From Mangifera indica (taxonomy: Eukaryota; Streptophyta; Magnoliopsida; Sapindales; Anacardiaceae): a stretch of 64,000 nt of DNA. Under the pieces are notes generated by a model. That model was not told where the DNA came from. It did no database searches and worked only from the letters and a program-made list of their open reading frames with translations. The position numbers and the translations under genes were made by a program. Below, piece by piece: positions 26,501-39,541 of this stretch. The first letter of the stretch is position 1. Each line of letters starts with the position of its first letter. The stretch lies in NCBI RefSeq assembly GCF_011075055.1, contig NC_058140.1, positions 15,129,945 through 15,193,944 of the forward strand. Direction: 5' to 3'.

Positions 26501-26964
26501 TAGCTTCTCAAGGATGGTTATTTCAAATAGTATCAATTTAGTCCTCAGATTTAACTAAACTCGAGTAAACACAAGGACCAAAATGATACTTTTTAAAATA
26601 TGTGTCCGTTAAAAACTGCAGAGCTCCCTAGTGATCTGCAAAAAGTCAAAAAAATAAAATAAAATAATAATTTGAACGGTAAGAAATTTCAAAGATTTGA
26701 AAAGTGAAGCGGGCCATTTCATTTTTCTGCAATGTCGCGGAGTGAGAGAACAAAAAAACAAATTCGTTTAATTTCAATTCATGCCCGTTAATGGCAACTT
26801 TTTCAAAATTTGAAAAAGCCCTTAACGCCCTCCCTTCACATTTCACTCCCTCTTCTTTTCTTTTCTCGGATAAACTTACATACATTCACTCTTCTTTCAA
26901 AACACGAGTTGGGTTTTTGCCTTTTTAGCTCTTTGGTGTCTCTCTTTTTATCAGATTTGAATCT

Positions 26965-27562
26965 GTAAGGTTATTGATCCTGTCTTGGATTTGAGTTTTT
27001 TGAATGAAAGGAATGAGAAATTTATCTGTTTTCTCTAATGTTTAGGTGTTTTATTGTTGTGGAATTTCGGGTTTGAAGGTGTAGTAGGAATTTGTTGCAA
27101 GAGTGTTTTTTGTTGGGTTTGTTGATTAAGGATTAAATGTGCTGAGAATCTTTTCTCTTCGTTCCATCTTGTCTGTTTATTTCTGTTTTTAGATTAAGTT
27201 CCATCTGGGTTTTGCTTCAAATGTTTGTACTGCATCTGGGTTTCTCATTTATCAGGGGAAAAAAAGTACGATTTTCCTATTCTTAGCTTTGTGTTGAATT
27301 ATTAAGAGACAAAATTGTGGACATCTTTATGTATATTGTAAGCCACTCTGACTATCAGATTGAAATATTTAATTTTTTTGGGTATTTTTGTTTTGGTTTA
27401 TTATGAGAATAGGTTTACGAATCTTTTGTGAATTAAAATCTCTCTCTTTAGGTTTCCCATGATTATAAGTTTGAAAATTTGAGGACTAATTTTACCTTAA
27501 TTGTATGGATGTGTTTGGCACTTTTGTTTATTGACCATTACTTGTTTGATTGTTTTCCTCAG
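26965..27562 (+). other. Probable 5'UTR intron of the F-box gene
   Basis: A donor (TCT|GTAAGG) at 26965 and a pyrimidine-rich acceptor (TGTTTTCCTCAG) ending 27562 bracket a T-rich stretch that stops three bases before the start ATG. Position and composition suit a 5'UTR intron. It is also why an upstream in-frame extension (from 27479) is unlikely to be coding. Confidence 0.6.
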
Positions 27563-27565
27563 AGA

Positions 27566-29067
27566 ATGGACTCACTTCCAGATGCTATTGTTCATTACAT
27601 TTTATCAAATTTGAATAATGCCAGAGATGTAGCAATATGTACTTGTGTATCCAAACGATGGAAGGATGCAATTCCTTATCTTAGAAGCCTGTATTTCCCT
27701 CGTAACTCTTTCGATAACCTCACTAGCAGTGACTGTCCTGATACTATCGTGTGGAAGATGATTTCATCCATTGTTTGTTTGGAGGAGCTTGTTGTGTATA
27801 GCCCATTTTCTAGTGCTGGCCTCGCCTCATGGCTATCGCTTGTGGGTTCAACGCTCAAACACCTTGAGCTTCGAATGGATAATCTTTCTGAATATCAAGT
27901 CTGTGTTGAGAGGCCATCAAAATTGGACTGCATTAGTGGTGCAAAGAATTTAGAGTCCCTAAAGCTTTGGGGTGTTCTAATGATTAATTCACCTAGTTGG
28001 GATGTTTTCCATAAACTTAAGAACCTTGAAATTGTTGGTGCAAGATTGTCGGATCCAGCATTGTCCACTGCCCTTAGGGCTTGCCCTAATTTAACTAACT
28101 TGTTGCTGCTTGGCTGTGAAGGGGTTATGTCTGTTTCAATTCAATTGCCACTTTTGGAAAGGTGTAAGCTGGATTTTTATGGCTCGGGTAACAGCTCGCT
28201 TTCTCTCTCTTGTCCGAAAATTGAATTCCTTGAGGTACAAGGCTGTAGTTGGATTAGGGTTCGTGAGACAAAATGCTTGAGGAATCTGTCGATTTCCAAT
28301 AATACTGGTAATTTCTTGATTAGGAGTTATTTACTAGGAAGTTTGATCTTGTTATTTATTTATGTCCCTTTTTTTAAATGTTTTGTGGATACAACAGTCC
28401 CTGATTCTATAAACTATAAATGTGACTGATTATATGTACTTCTAAATTTTTAGGGAGAGTTTACATGGTAGATTTTGGGAAACTGGCTGCCCTCGAGTCC
28501 TTGACCATGAGAGGGGTCCAGTGGTGTTGGGATGCAATAAACAAAATGCTGCAATGGGCTAGTGAGGTGAAGCATCTCTACATGAAGGTTGAATTCACTG
28601 GAGACTTTGATACTCTTCAGCCCTTTCCAGAAGTTGACTTCGTTGATTTCTTCAATAGTCATCCAAAGCTGCAGAAGTTCGATATCCATGGGGCTATGTT
28701 TGCTGCTCTTTGCCAAAAAAACAGCCTGAAAAATGTATGTAGACCACCTTCTAGTGTCATCAATTATTTGTCTAAGTTAACCTTCAAAGATAGCATAACC
28801 AATAGAGCTCACACTTTCTTATTTTTGCAGATTGAATCAGGGTTTGTGATTCCATGTTTGGAGGAAGTAGTTGTCACTGTGAGATCACCATTAAATGCCG
28901 AACAGAAAATGAGCACTCTTGAGTCCCTGTTGAAGTATGGTAAAAATTTAAAGGCAATGGTAATAAGAATTCTTCAAATGAAGAGCAGCCACAGCAGTTC
29001 AGACGATTTCTTTGATGAGATTTGCAGGTTCAGATGCATTAACCGCAAGATAGTTCGAATTGAATAA
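27566..29067 (+). CDS. F-box/LRR protein (At1g10780 type)
   Basis: Three exons, 27566-28307, 28454-28734 and 28831-29067, join to 419 residues. The F-box is at residues 2-40 (LPDAIVHYILSNLNNARDVAICTCVSKRWKDAI). It should bind a SKP1-like adaptor and make the protein a substrate receptor of an SCF ubiquitin ligase. The rest is an LRR-like region with regular leucines (CPNLTNLLLLGCEGV, LEFLEVQGCSW-like segments). The C-terminus carries blocks strongly conserved with At1g10780: RGVQWCWDAI, HLYMKVEFTGDF, FDIHGAMFAALCQKNSL and VVVTVRSPLNAEQKMSTLESL. The substrate is unknown. The start is the ATG just after the 5'UTR acceptor and matches the orthologue start MDSLPDAI. Introns are GT-AG and in phase. 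Confidence 0.95.
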
Positions 29068-30749
29068 AGCTCGCATGTGGGAAGTCTTTTAATTTAATTT
29101 CACATTATTCCTTTTCAGTTCTCTGATCAACAGATTTTGACTGCAAGCAATTAAAACTAATTTAGTTTCATAACAGTGGTTTTACTTCCCAGTTGAGGCC
29201 AATGTTGTTGTATGAATCTGGAATTCTATCACTCTCTTGGAATTTCATTGAGAAATTGATGCAATGGTAAAAATGAGATTAATTGATGGAATAAAATGTA
29301 CACTCAGCTATGGGTGACTCTTTACAAGTAGTTTTTGAGACTATGTCATCTTATTTAGAGCCTAATGGTTTCATTTATGCTGTTGTCTAAGTTATTGCTG
29401 CAGACTTAAGCAATCTAGAAATGTTTTGAATGTATTGATTCTTTGGAGGAATGTAGGTGAGTTTTGAACTACCCCCAGCTTCAACAACTCCAGAACCCAA
29501 TTTGGTTCTGTTATGTCAGTCTTAATCAAGGCTATAGTAAAGTAGGTTCTAGGTGAGGAAATTGTATTACCGAGTAGGAACCCTGCTTCATAATAGAACT
29601 CTCAATTCTTGTTTCAATGGCAGTCACTTTCTGATATAAATTTGACTGGATTGTCTCTAACTATTGGGTAAAGATGGCCATAAAGAAACGTAGTGGAGCA
29701 AAGGTTTTTGAATTGATTTTTAAGACTTGAATCTGTGAGGGTTATTACCTGTAGGGAGAATGCTATAATTAAGGAAGCTAATGTTTTTTATTAATTTATG
29801 TAATGCAAAGGGAAGCAGAAGTGTCAATAGACTTTAATAACCAAGCTGTGTTTTTTTACAATATATGCAAGTTGTAGTGAATCTCAGCTTATCTAAAATG
29901 ATAGATTGAACTGCTTAAAACTTGTGTCATCAGTTGCTAAAAAAGAGGGACTGCAGAACCCACCCATGAACAAAGTTATAAAATATCATGTTAGTCAAAT
30001 GTAGTGAACCAAATGATGAATACACTTATATCTTCATTTCAAATTTATGTCAAGACGTTTTGAGTCTTTTCACTATTGTACATTTGGTTTAATAATGGGT
30101 TAGGTGAGCATCTTCACCAATTTTTATCGAAATATGTTTTTTAGAAGTTTACAATGGCTTTTATGAAAGAATTTTGGTTAACTTTTATGAAAAGAAACAT
30201 CTTCTGCTATGTACAAAATCTTCTACCATTCCTATATACTAGTCAAGTAACTTATTTTTTAAATACTTTTATTTGTCATCTTCAATAAAATCTACTAGAC
30301 ACATTTTAAATTGGGACCTGATACAAAAAACACCGATGAATCCCAAAAATAAAATTTAAGAAATGACCCAAAATATGCCAGGATATGTAACAAAATTTAG
30401 TTCATTATCCTAAAGCCATCCACATATTTAAGGTGCTGAAACAGATCGAGCCATTGGTGTTTTGTTATAGTCTCTGCACATTCCTTTTGTACCCAGAGAA
30501 TTATTTATTCAACTTTCTACTCATATACATTATCTCACACTGATATGAGCATAAACCTAAGAAAATGTTAGAGATCATGCTGATTAAAGGAATGAAGAAG
30601 TGAACTTTTCTTGCTGTATCATGTTAAAAGCTGGATTCTCAGAAAATATATCTAAATTTTCCTCCTAAAATATTTCTTTCTTCAGGTGAAAAAAAACAAG
30701 TGTTCTATAATTTCGTCTTCTTATAAAGAAATAAAATGTCAATAGAAAA
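29068..30749. other. Convergent 3' region of the F-box and p24 genes
   Basis: 3'UTRs of two converging genes and about 1.3 kb of sequence without coding signal. Nothing else was recognised. Confidence 0.5.
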
Positions 30750-33700
30750 TTAGATCAGCTTCTTCTTTTGAAAGAATCGCTTAAGGTACAACACCTGCAG
30801 GGCTGAAACTATGATGCAAACTCCCAAGGACATTATACTAAACCATGCTACTCTAGCATTTGTTTTCTCACTCACCACTCTCATCTCCGCTTCCCTGTCA
30901 GTGTATGCCACAGTGACCAACATTAGCTAATCATAAAGAAAGAAAAGTTGCAGCATTTTCTAATTACAATTAGAAAGCTTACTTGCTCTTCAGATAGAGT
31001 AGATTCTCATGGATGGACTCTACCGCTCCTTCAAGTTTCCTCAGTTCAAGTTCCACACCCTATACATGAGCAATTCAAATGAAACCATGCACTCTCAAGG
31101 GTCACAAAGGAAAAAATTCCATATGAAAGCAAATGTATCTGAACCATTTTCTGGTTGGTTATGAAATCAATACTAGACCACATGAGATTTGGTTCTTCAT
31201 TTCAAACTTCTAAACATTACTTCTTATTGCGATAAAGCCAGATCATTAATAAAATTCCACAAATGATGACAAACAGATATGCAACTTTAACTTGACAAAA
31301 CAAGTTTTGGGAAAATATGAGAGAAGGGAAAAAGGTTAGTCCTTTAACACCAAATAATCAGACTAAAGTTTGCTAATAAATCAAATTCTATTTCTATTAC
31401 TGCTTTATTGTCCTCCACTTCATTGACAGTGCCACTTCTTTGCACTCACTATCAGAAAAATATAATAGAGGTTATAAATTAAATGAATGAAGTTAAAAAA
31501 GACTAATATAACAGATTATGATCCAGTATAAAGAAAAAAAAGAAAAGTCAGTACTCACTTCAATTTTCTCTTTTCTTGCAACTGATTCCCAATCCTTAGC
31601 AGCAATTCCTGTTTTCCAGTCAATATTGACAGTTGCCTCTCTAGCTGCTCCATTATGGCTATCCACCCAGAAACATGCCAAATAGTTACCAGCTTCTTGA
31701 GTCGTGAAAGCAAACTGACCATGTGTCACATTCTCCTTGTGATGAAGATTGTTCCCATATGGTGAAGTCACCTATGTTATAACACAAAATGCTATTACAC
31801 ACGGCAACCAAACAAAAAAGGGCAAAGTAATTACTTATATAATATCCATGTAAAAGAAAATATCATCACAAAAAGTTTAATTCTTACTTCATTTGCATAT
31901 GAAAAAAAAAACAAAACTACAACTCAATTGGAACACAAAACATTCTTCAACATGTGATAACATCCATCACACACACAGAGAATAATTTTTTTTACTCTTT
32001 CAAAGATACCCAACGTAGCATAACCAATGTAGTGGATTTGCAGCATAGCCAATACGTAGATCTCCAGCAAGTAATAGAAAAATACATTATTAAAAAATAA
32101 ATGTAACAGTATGGTTCGACCCTGGTGATTTGCACAAAGATAGGATTTTATATATTACATAAGCAGAATATGTTGTTCTGTTTCTTGAGGTAATTATCAC
32201 TTAATAAATGTGCCTGATGCAAATTGTCTTGATCTTTCCATGTCAAATAAAATAATTTCTTTAAAATATACAACTAAAGGGAAATAAAAAACCATTTGAT
32301 CCCCTGCACAAGGCAAAGAATTTGCACATAGCCAATTCCTTATATATTGAGAATGACATCTAAAACAAGTAATAAGATATTATACAAAATTTACTTTAAC
32401 ATTTGTGAGTTTTTTTATAGCTGTCTTGACTCATTCAAGTACAAACATACTGTAGACTGCTTGTCTAATACAATTTCAGTATATACAGACACACAAAAAA
32501 ATAAATTGAATGTGACTGAACAAATTTTCTTCAACTGACTGGCTAAAGAAGAAAAGTCAGTTTCCAGTACATTCCACTTTTCTATATTGTTCTATCAATT
32601 GAGTTGGCAAAAAGATGTCTCCAAGCAATTAAATAATCCACGCAACTTCAAATTGTCTTGACAATTACTTGCTATATAGGACGTTCATCTCTAATCTATG
32701 ATAAGTTCATATTTATACTATATTTTATACTCCCAATCATTGTTTTGATTAAATTTTGGTTTATTAATGTTGTAAAACTACCCTAACTTGGAAATATTCT
32801 ATTTTTAGGTACACGGGTAAGTTTGATGAGAAAATGAGAACTTTAGCTTTTGGATTAGATCGACATAGGAACAATTGGTAGAGGAAGAAAATATCCAGGA
32901 GGAACGGTTGTTCCTTGAATAGATGTTCCTAGTAAGTTTTGACCGTTCCAGGCTTGAAGAACAACGTTAAGGCAGATAAGAAAACAACCAGCAGAACAAC
33001 ATCATTGCAAGTGGAAAAACCTAAAATTGAAAACTGGAATGGGCGTTACTAGGAGTGAATGGGTGTTCTAGACTGCACCGACAAAACAAGACAAAATGCT
33101 AAAAGGTAGGGGAATCATTGATGGAATGGGCGTTATTTAAAAGAAGAACAAGCACTCTAAGTGAAACATGTCTTTCAAAAAACAACGCTAGTAGAAATAT
33201 GTATTTCAAAAATCACCTATCAAGTGCTTTGTAAAATACTTCTTTGACTTTAAAAAAACAATAATAAAACACATTAACAATGTTTCTTCATAAGCACTCT
33301 TAGTGCTATTTTGATCATTTATAAGTCCTTGCAGTACTATGAAATAGACGAAAGACTTCTAGCAATTTGAAATTGTCTTAGGATATACCAAAAGCATTAT
33401 GAATCATAACACACTATTAGGAAGAACACGTTTGAGCACTGATTGAGAGGAAAGTCAAAGCTTTTGCAGCATATCATAATCTATTCTGTAGAAACCTCCT
33501 TACAATATACGCAGTGTCACAACCTATGTAAATAGTTTTGATCATTACATGTTTGATATTAATTTGATCAAGAAATTCCAGAAACGATACCAAGTTATCC
33601 ATTTCTTCTAGATAACCTAAACATTGAAAGTCAGACATGCAACCAGGTAAGGCCAAAACATGGAATATACACCTCTTTCAACATGTTATTGAGGGTTCTA

Positions 33701-34461
33701 GGCATTTATAATATGGAGTGTTGCACTTGTAAGTTGTAACATTAATCTATTCCCTCACCTTGAGCCATGCACACGCTTTCTAAATAGATAGCTTTGGCCA
33801 TTCTGTGTGTGATGGAGACTCGATTATTCATGGGGATTTGAAATGCCAGAAACAATACCAGGTCAACTATTTCTTCTAAAATGACCTTAACATTTAAAGT
33901 CAAAGATGCATAGAATCAAGCCATATCATGGAACATACACCTTTCGACATGTTATAGAGAGTTCAGGTATTAACAAGACGTCACTCTTGTAAGATTGAAA
34001 AATTGATGTTAACCATCAAAAAGCCCCATTTCCCAGTAACGTAGAAGTTCCAAGTCATAAATCAATCCCACAGTAATATGATCCTAATTCATTACAAGAT
34101 CCTCATTTTACAGTTTATTAGTTCTAATCCACAATAACAACACGAAAAGTCAAAACCCGATTAAAAAGTCAAAGCAACTAATTTCAATACTAACCCAAAT
34201 TTGATCCATTCAATTGAATTAAATAAAAAAAAAAATATGAGATACCTTGACGGCGATGGTGGGAATATACGTATGATCCTCCGAAATGACGAGGTAGTCG
34301 GCCAAAACGACGACGTTGTTCTGAATTTCTTCGGACACGCATTTGGTTCCGGAGGACGGCAAATTGAGCCAAACGGCGTGACCGAACATGAGATTAAGCA
34401 TGAAGGAGAGGAAAAAGAGGGGCAAAAGGACCTTCCGGCGCACGTTTGTAGTGGTCGCCAT
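30750..34461 (-). CDS. p24-delta family cargo receptor (transmembrane emp24 domain protein)
   Basis: Four minus-strand exons, 34461-34246, 31771-31559, 31059-30983 and 30894-30750, give 216 residues, the family size. A signal peptide (residues 1 to about 29, [18 protein letters not shown]) precedes the GOLD domain, with the paired cysteines Cys41 and Cys105 and a sequon NVT at 86-88. A coiled-coil stretch follows ([30 protein letters not shown]), then one membrane segment ([21 protein letters not shown]). The cytosolic tail RFFQKKKLI carries the FF motif and the KKxx dilysine retrieval signal. p24 proteins cycle between ER and Golgi in COPI and COPII vesicles. The FF and dilysine tail and overall match place it in the plant delta subfamily. 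Intron 1 is 2.4 kb and contains a degenerate direct repeat. Confidence 0.95.
33540..34015. repeat. Diverged tandem duplication in p24 intron 1
   Basis: Two related blocks of about 200 bases, roughly 33540-33755 and 33826-34015, share in order GAAA(T/C)GATACCA or similar, CCATTTCTTCTA / CTATTTCTTCTA, AACATT(G/T)AAAGTCA, ATGGAA(T/C)ATACACCT, and CACT(T/C)GTAAG. Copies differ by many substitutions and small gaps, so the event is old. Confidence 0.75.
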
Positions 34462-34842
34462 CGATTTGAATATTGATTTTACGAATCTATAAATGAGTTT
34501 GCAGCTTTGGATCAGTGTATTCGTGAAAGAATGGCGATGGCTTCTGGTTGTAATTATTATTATTTATTTAAAGTCTCAAGAGGGAAGGCCCAATTTTTGG
34601 TGAGAGTTGGGCTTCCTTATTAATGAATGAAAAGACATTTATTATTAATTTATAATTATATAAATTTCGATTTGTGAGATTTGTCTTAGAATAGAATTAT
34701 GTCGCTCACATAACCCCCTCAAAATTTATAAAATTTTAGGCCCCTGTGAAAATAGATGGAATATACCATTGACCGTGATAATCATGAATTCGTCCATGAG
34801 TTTTGTATTATGGTATTAATAAAGTTTAATATATAAAGACTA

Positions 34843-35641
34843 GGCCAAACGACTATGTCCCACCCAAGGTATGCTGCAATGTCAAGTTTCCATCTTTTAA
34901 CTATAAAAACACCAAATATCTACTCATGATCAGTTAAAATTAACGGTGGTAAGGGTAAAATCATCATTTTCTCTATAATATTAAAAATAAACTGAAATAG
35001 AATTTACTTTTGTCCTCCTAAACTTTAAAAACTGAAATTTTCTCTCAGCCTAAGTTTAAAAAAATCGTAGTTTCATCCTAGGGTTTCGTTTTGAAATCTT
35101 CGGCGATATCTCCAGCTCCATTGCCGACGACCTCTCCCTCCCGAAGCATCATCTCCTTCCGGCTATCTCTTTCCTCCCATTTGGATGCCCGATCGACGTC
35201 GGAGAAGCCGTGGAAGACGAAGAACTTCGTTTGGACGCCCGATCGGCGTCGGAGAAGCCATGGAAGATGAAGAACTTCGTCAAACGAAGTTCTTCGTCTT
35301 CCCAGACGACGTCTCTCTGAGCTGGATTGGTTGGGGTGGAGTTGAGGGGGATCGTCGGTGGAAGAGAAACCGTCGGGAGAGGGAGATGGCCGGCGATGGC
35401 GCCGGAGAAAGTGAAAGGGTTCGGAAACTAAACCCTCGGGGGGGAATGCGATTTTTTTAAATTTAGCTTAAAGAAAAAATGTTCGTTTTTAAACTTTTAG
35501 GGGAGAAAATGAGATTAAATTTTCAGGGGTTAGGGTTTCGTTAAATTTAACCTGCTATGAGTGGGTATTTGGTGTTTCCATAGTTAAAAGGTGAAAACTT
35601 GACATTGCAACATACCTTGAGTGGGAAATAGTCGTTTGGCC
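34843..35641. mobile_element. Foldback Mutator-like element, copy 1 (799 bp)
   Basis: Ends are GGCCAAACGACTATGTCCCA and the inverse ...GGGAAATAGTCGTTTGGCC. The flanking direct repeat TAAAGACTA is exact: 34834-34842 and 35642-35650, nine bases, the hallmark of Mutator-like insertion. The inverted repeats extend far inward: the AACTATAAAAACACCAAATA segment near the left end is mirrored before the right end. In the middle, a 51-base unit (GGACGCCCGATCGGCGTCGG and its neighbour) is duplicated at about 35182 and 35233. The dyad axis is at 35281-35283, between GAAGAACTTCGT and its inverse. No transposase. Confidence 0.85.
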
Positions 35642-35642
35642 T

Positions 35643-37442
35643 AAAGACTAACCTAATTATCAAGTGTTTAAGTTACAAAAGATTATTAAAATAATATTGA
35701 TTTTATTATTATTAAAATTTTAAGATAAAAATATATTTATATTTAATTAAAATAATAAATTAATATCTTTATTTTAACTATTTTACTTTTATTTATTCAA
35801 TTTTTAAAACAAAAATGTTTTTACTTTCAATTGAAATACCAATCCACACAACCAACACTCATACTGTTGTTGCCACCTACTACCCCCACATGACCACCAC
35901 CCACCACCACCACCACCTCGTCGACGATGAACAAGAATGCTGTCACCTGTGAGCATGCCCTCACCCACAACTTTGCCGTTAAACTAGGAGTGGAAAATTT
36001 GTGACTACTCTTCTCTGTATGCCCACTTGTGTCATCGCCAAAAACCTACCATTTCTCTATCTGATCCCAACATATTCCACCATTGGTTTAAGTTTATTGA
36101 TTCCATTCACTTTATTATGCTTGGTCTCACTACATGTCAGATTGAGATGAGAAGATGGTGGATGCTCCCACGGGCCGATCAAGGGTGGGTAAGCATGCCT
36201 TATCCATCATCATCAAACTCTCATTCAACTTCCACCTTTTGATTTTCTATAATTTTCCCCTGGCCATTATTCCTGCATCCTCTCGCCTTTAATTTGTTGT
36301 AATTGTCCCATGCCTCCACGTCTTTGATTTAGTTTAACATAATATGCATAAGTGTATAACAAGGTTATTTTAGTTTTTTTTTTTCTTTCATTTTGTTTTA
36401 TTTGATGTGAGGGTATGTTATGTCAAATTGTGCTCAAGTTAAAAAAATATAAAAAATAAGTGGTTGAATGAATATTCCAAAGGGAGGAATGCTTATTAAG
36501 TTTATACTAAGAGAATGATTCAGATAACATCATATCAATAAATAGATTAAGTAATGAATGATTTTTTTAAATAAATGTTTGTTTCGATAGTCATTTAATC
36601 AAACTTATATTAAGAAAATCATATGTTGCATGAATTGACATAATCTATTATACAATGAATAATCTCAAATTGCTTTTTGTACGATTTTTAAGAAGGATGG
36701 TAACGAACCTTAGATGAGTTAAAACATGAGCAATTAAGAATACGAGAGGGAATATACAAAAATGTTAGATTGTAATTTATATATTGTATGAAAAATGCTC
36801 CTACTTAAGGAGTGTTTTTCCGCACACTCCCTTTCATATTATTTTGCAAGTGAAAGATAAAGACAGTAACGTCGAGATAGTTGGTCAACCGATTCATGGC
36901 ATGTGATAACTTTTCTTATGTTTGGATATTCAGTATACTTATTATTATTTGGGTATGTTTTTGATATTTTTCTATACACACTTTTGGGATGATCATTCAT
37001 AATTTGGCTTGTTGGAAGTATCAGAAAGAAAAACAACAACTGGAGCGAGAGAGTCAAAGTATGTTTTGCATTTAACTTCAATACAAAGTTATTATAATAG
37101 TTTTGCATGCTTGAATTGAAGGTTGTCGTTAATGTTGCACGTATAAACAAAGTGAGGGGTACTATGGATCCCGAGAAAGGACTTCGTTTTGGATAAGGAC
37201 TCTAAAGAGGGTAGTTGGGACTTTTTCTAAAATTGGGCTGACGATTGAATTAATTACCATACTGATTTATAATTTAATTAATTGAACTAATTAATTTAAA
37301 ATAAATTTTTTAAATAATATTAATTATCTAATACATGTTTTGAATATAATCATATAAAATTTATTAAAAACAAATTTGTATAATCATCAATATCTGTAAA
37401 AAAAAAATTCATGCAATTGAGACTAATAACTTTTTAAAGACT

Positions 37443-37512
<70 letters not shown>

Positions 37513-38434
37513 TCTATTTTATTTTACCCGTTTTTTCTACAATCAAAGGCGGTTTTACGTTTTAAGATTTAAAATCTTCATATTGTTTCTTTAATTTTTC
37601 AACAGTTAAATTTTAGGGGTTGTCCTAACAACATATATTATAAAATATAAAATTATAATTAACCAATAAACCAAATTAGGATACAACATACAAGTGAAAG
37701 AGAAGATTGTAAGAATGACTACGACTATTTGATTTCACTAAAATTAAAGCTTACCAGAAAAACCCAAGAGAGATTGTGCGAGTTGTGCAAGCTTAATATG
37801 TTTTTTTAACTTTTAATTTAATTTAACTAGGGTCTTGTGTTGGTTTAAACCTAGGTCTTCCAATTTGAATAAATTTGGTCAATTTATTAATTTTGATCGA
37901 GTCAATGAGCCAACTATATTTTAGTGTTAACTAAATTGAACTTAAAACTAATTTTCAATTCAATCAATTGAATCGATCAGTTTAATTTAAAAAACCTGGG
38001 TAGTTAAATTCCTTTTAGAGCCTTCTCATTAACTTTGGTTGATGGTAATATAAATCATAAATCTTGAACTTTAGCTAAAATGAGCTATATATCAGATATG
38101 GAATGAATTTTTTTTTCTCTTATTTTTTCTTCTTAAACAATTTTTTATATTTATGGAATGATAAGAAAAAATTACAATTTTGTCAGTTAAATTTTAAAAT
38201 TCAAATACAAAATTAAACTTTCTAATCCGTTGTATATAAAAGATAGCATAACCATCAAATCTTGATAAAATAAAAAATTATTACTTTTCATCGTCGACAA
38301 GTGATACAAAAAAAAATGCCAACTAATTGAGTTCGTTCTTAAGAAGATTGTTAATCCGTAGGTCAAAATGCAGATAATTGCTTGTGTAACTAGTCTCTCT
38401 TTGAAAATTACTCCGAGAATTGGAGTTTACTGTA
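35643..38434. other. Gene-free AT-rich spacer
   Basis: Includes a CCACCA-rich patch near 35890-35920 and an (AT)n tract at 37447-37509. Open frames at 36027-36242 and 36839-37150 show no recognised features. Confidence 0.5.
37447..37509. repeat. (AT)n microsatellite
   Basis: About 31 uninterrupted AT units. Confidence 0.95.
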
Positions 38435-39514
38435 GGCGAAAGGACTATTTCCCACCCAAGGTATGCTTTTTTCACCAAATGCACCCCCATTAACTTTGAA
38501 AATCCTATTTACCCATCCATGGGCCGTTAAAATTAACTGAGTCCATTAGTCATATCATTTTTCTCCCTAAACCCTAAAAACTAACAATTTTCCCCCATCC
38601 CAAGTTTTCAAAAGCTGTATTTTTCCCTTAAGGTTTCCAAACCTTCAAATCCTATTTTTTCGACAATAATCGGTGATCTCCAAGCACCTACTCTTCCTCT
38701 CCAACAACCCTTCCTTCCAATAGTACATCTCTCGACATCGTGTGACATTGTCATCAACGAAGACGATGCTTCTTCGTCGATACAAAGATGTCGTCTTCGT
38801 CTTTGAACAAAAATAATTCGTCTTCGTCTTTGAACAAAGATGATTCGTCTTCATCGAGACGAAGACGTTGCACGGTCATAAAGAGGAGACACCGAGGAGG
38901 AAGAGACGTTCTCTAGAGATCGTCGATCGTTGTCAAAAAATTTAATCTGAAAGTTTGGAAACCTTAAGGGGAAAAATGTTATTTTTGAAAACTTAGGTTG
39001 GGGGAAAATTATTAGTTTTTAGGGTTTGAGGGGAAAAATTAAATTAACTTTAAGTTTATTTTTAATATTACAGATAAAATGATGATTATGCCCTTGAAAC
39101 TATTTTTTTAACCGCCTATAGTAGGGCTGGACTCGAGCCAAGCCAGCTCGAGCTCGGCTTGGTCAAGCCCGAAACGAGCTGGGCTTGGTCAAGCTCGAGC
39201 TGGCTCGATAGATTTTTTTTTTAAAATTTTTTATACAAAACGATATCGTTTTGATCAATATATATTAAAAACGATGTTGTTTTGATAACGAAAAACAAGC
39301 AGAACTTGAGCCCGAAACGAGTCGGCCTTAGCTGAGCTCTAGCCGAACTTGAGCCGTCTATATATGAACCGAGCCGAGCTTGAGCTGGCTGCGAGCCAAG
39401 CTCGGCTCGGCTCGAATCCAACCCTAGCCTATAGGTAGATAAATTGAATTTTCAAAGTTAACAGGAGAAATTTGAAAGGGAAACATACCTTGGGTGGGAA
39501 ATAGTTCTTTGGCC
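38435..39514. mobile_element. Foldback Mutator-like element, copy 2, split by a nested hAT-type element
   Basis: The left end GGCGAAAGGACTATTTCCCA and right end ...GGGAAATAGTTCTTTGGCC match the family. Flanks TTTACTGTA (38426-38434) and TTCACTGTT (39515-39523) agree at 7 of 9 bases. The central part near 38750-38880 has repeated CTTCGTC motifs as in the other copies. A separate 305-bp element (39122-39426) sits in the right arm. This copy is older than copies 1 and 3. Confidence 0.8.
39122..39426. mobile_element. hAT-type miniature element, copy A
   Basis: Ends TAGGGCTGGACTCGAGCC and CTCGAATCCAACCCTA are inverted repeats. The exact 8-bp duplication GCCTATAG at 39114-39121 and 39427-39434 is the hAT signature. 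The GC-rich arms are made of GAGCT/CGAGC runs, with ACGATATCGTTTTGATC in an AT-rich middle. It lies inside foldback copy 2. Confidence 0.88.
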
Positions 39515-39541
39515 TTCACTGTTTAGGACTCTTTATAATTA

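Larger units (their letters stand above)
21503..26964. other. Gene-free AT-rich spacer with small repeats
   Basis: Holds the 5' flank of the Pro-rich protein gene, copies of the small palindromic repeat family (about 22010-22120, 22228-22372, 23229-23392, 23412-23530), and a decayed Mutator-like end at about 26196-26236 (reads AATAAGTCTTTGGGCC). A degenerate element may occupy about 25157-25400. The open frame at 23935-24354 is low-complexity AT-rich sequence with no family resemblance. The last 500 bases should be the F-box gene promoter and first 5'UTR exon. Confidence 0.5.

Noticed and set aside
27479..27565. N-terminal extension of the F-box protein
   Set aside because: A strong acceptor lies at 27562 and orthologues start at MDSLPDAI; the extension is intron sequence.
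34201..34476. Plus-strand frame over p24 exon 1
   Set aside because: Antisense shadow of a well-supported exon.
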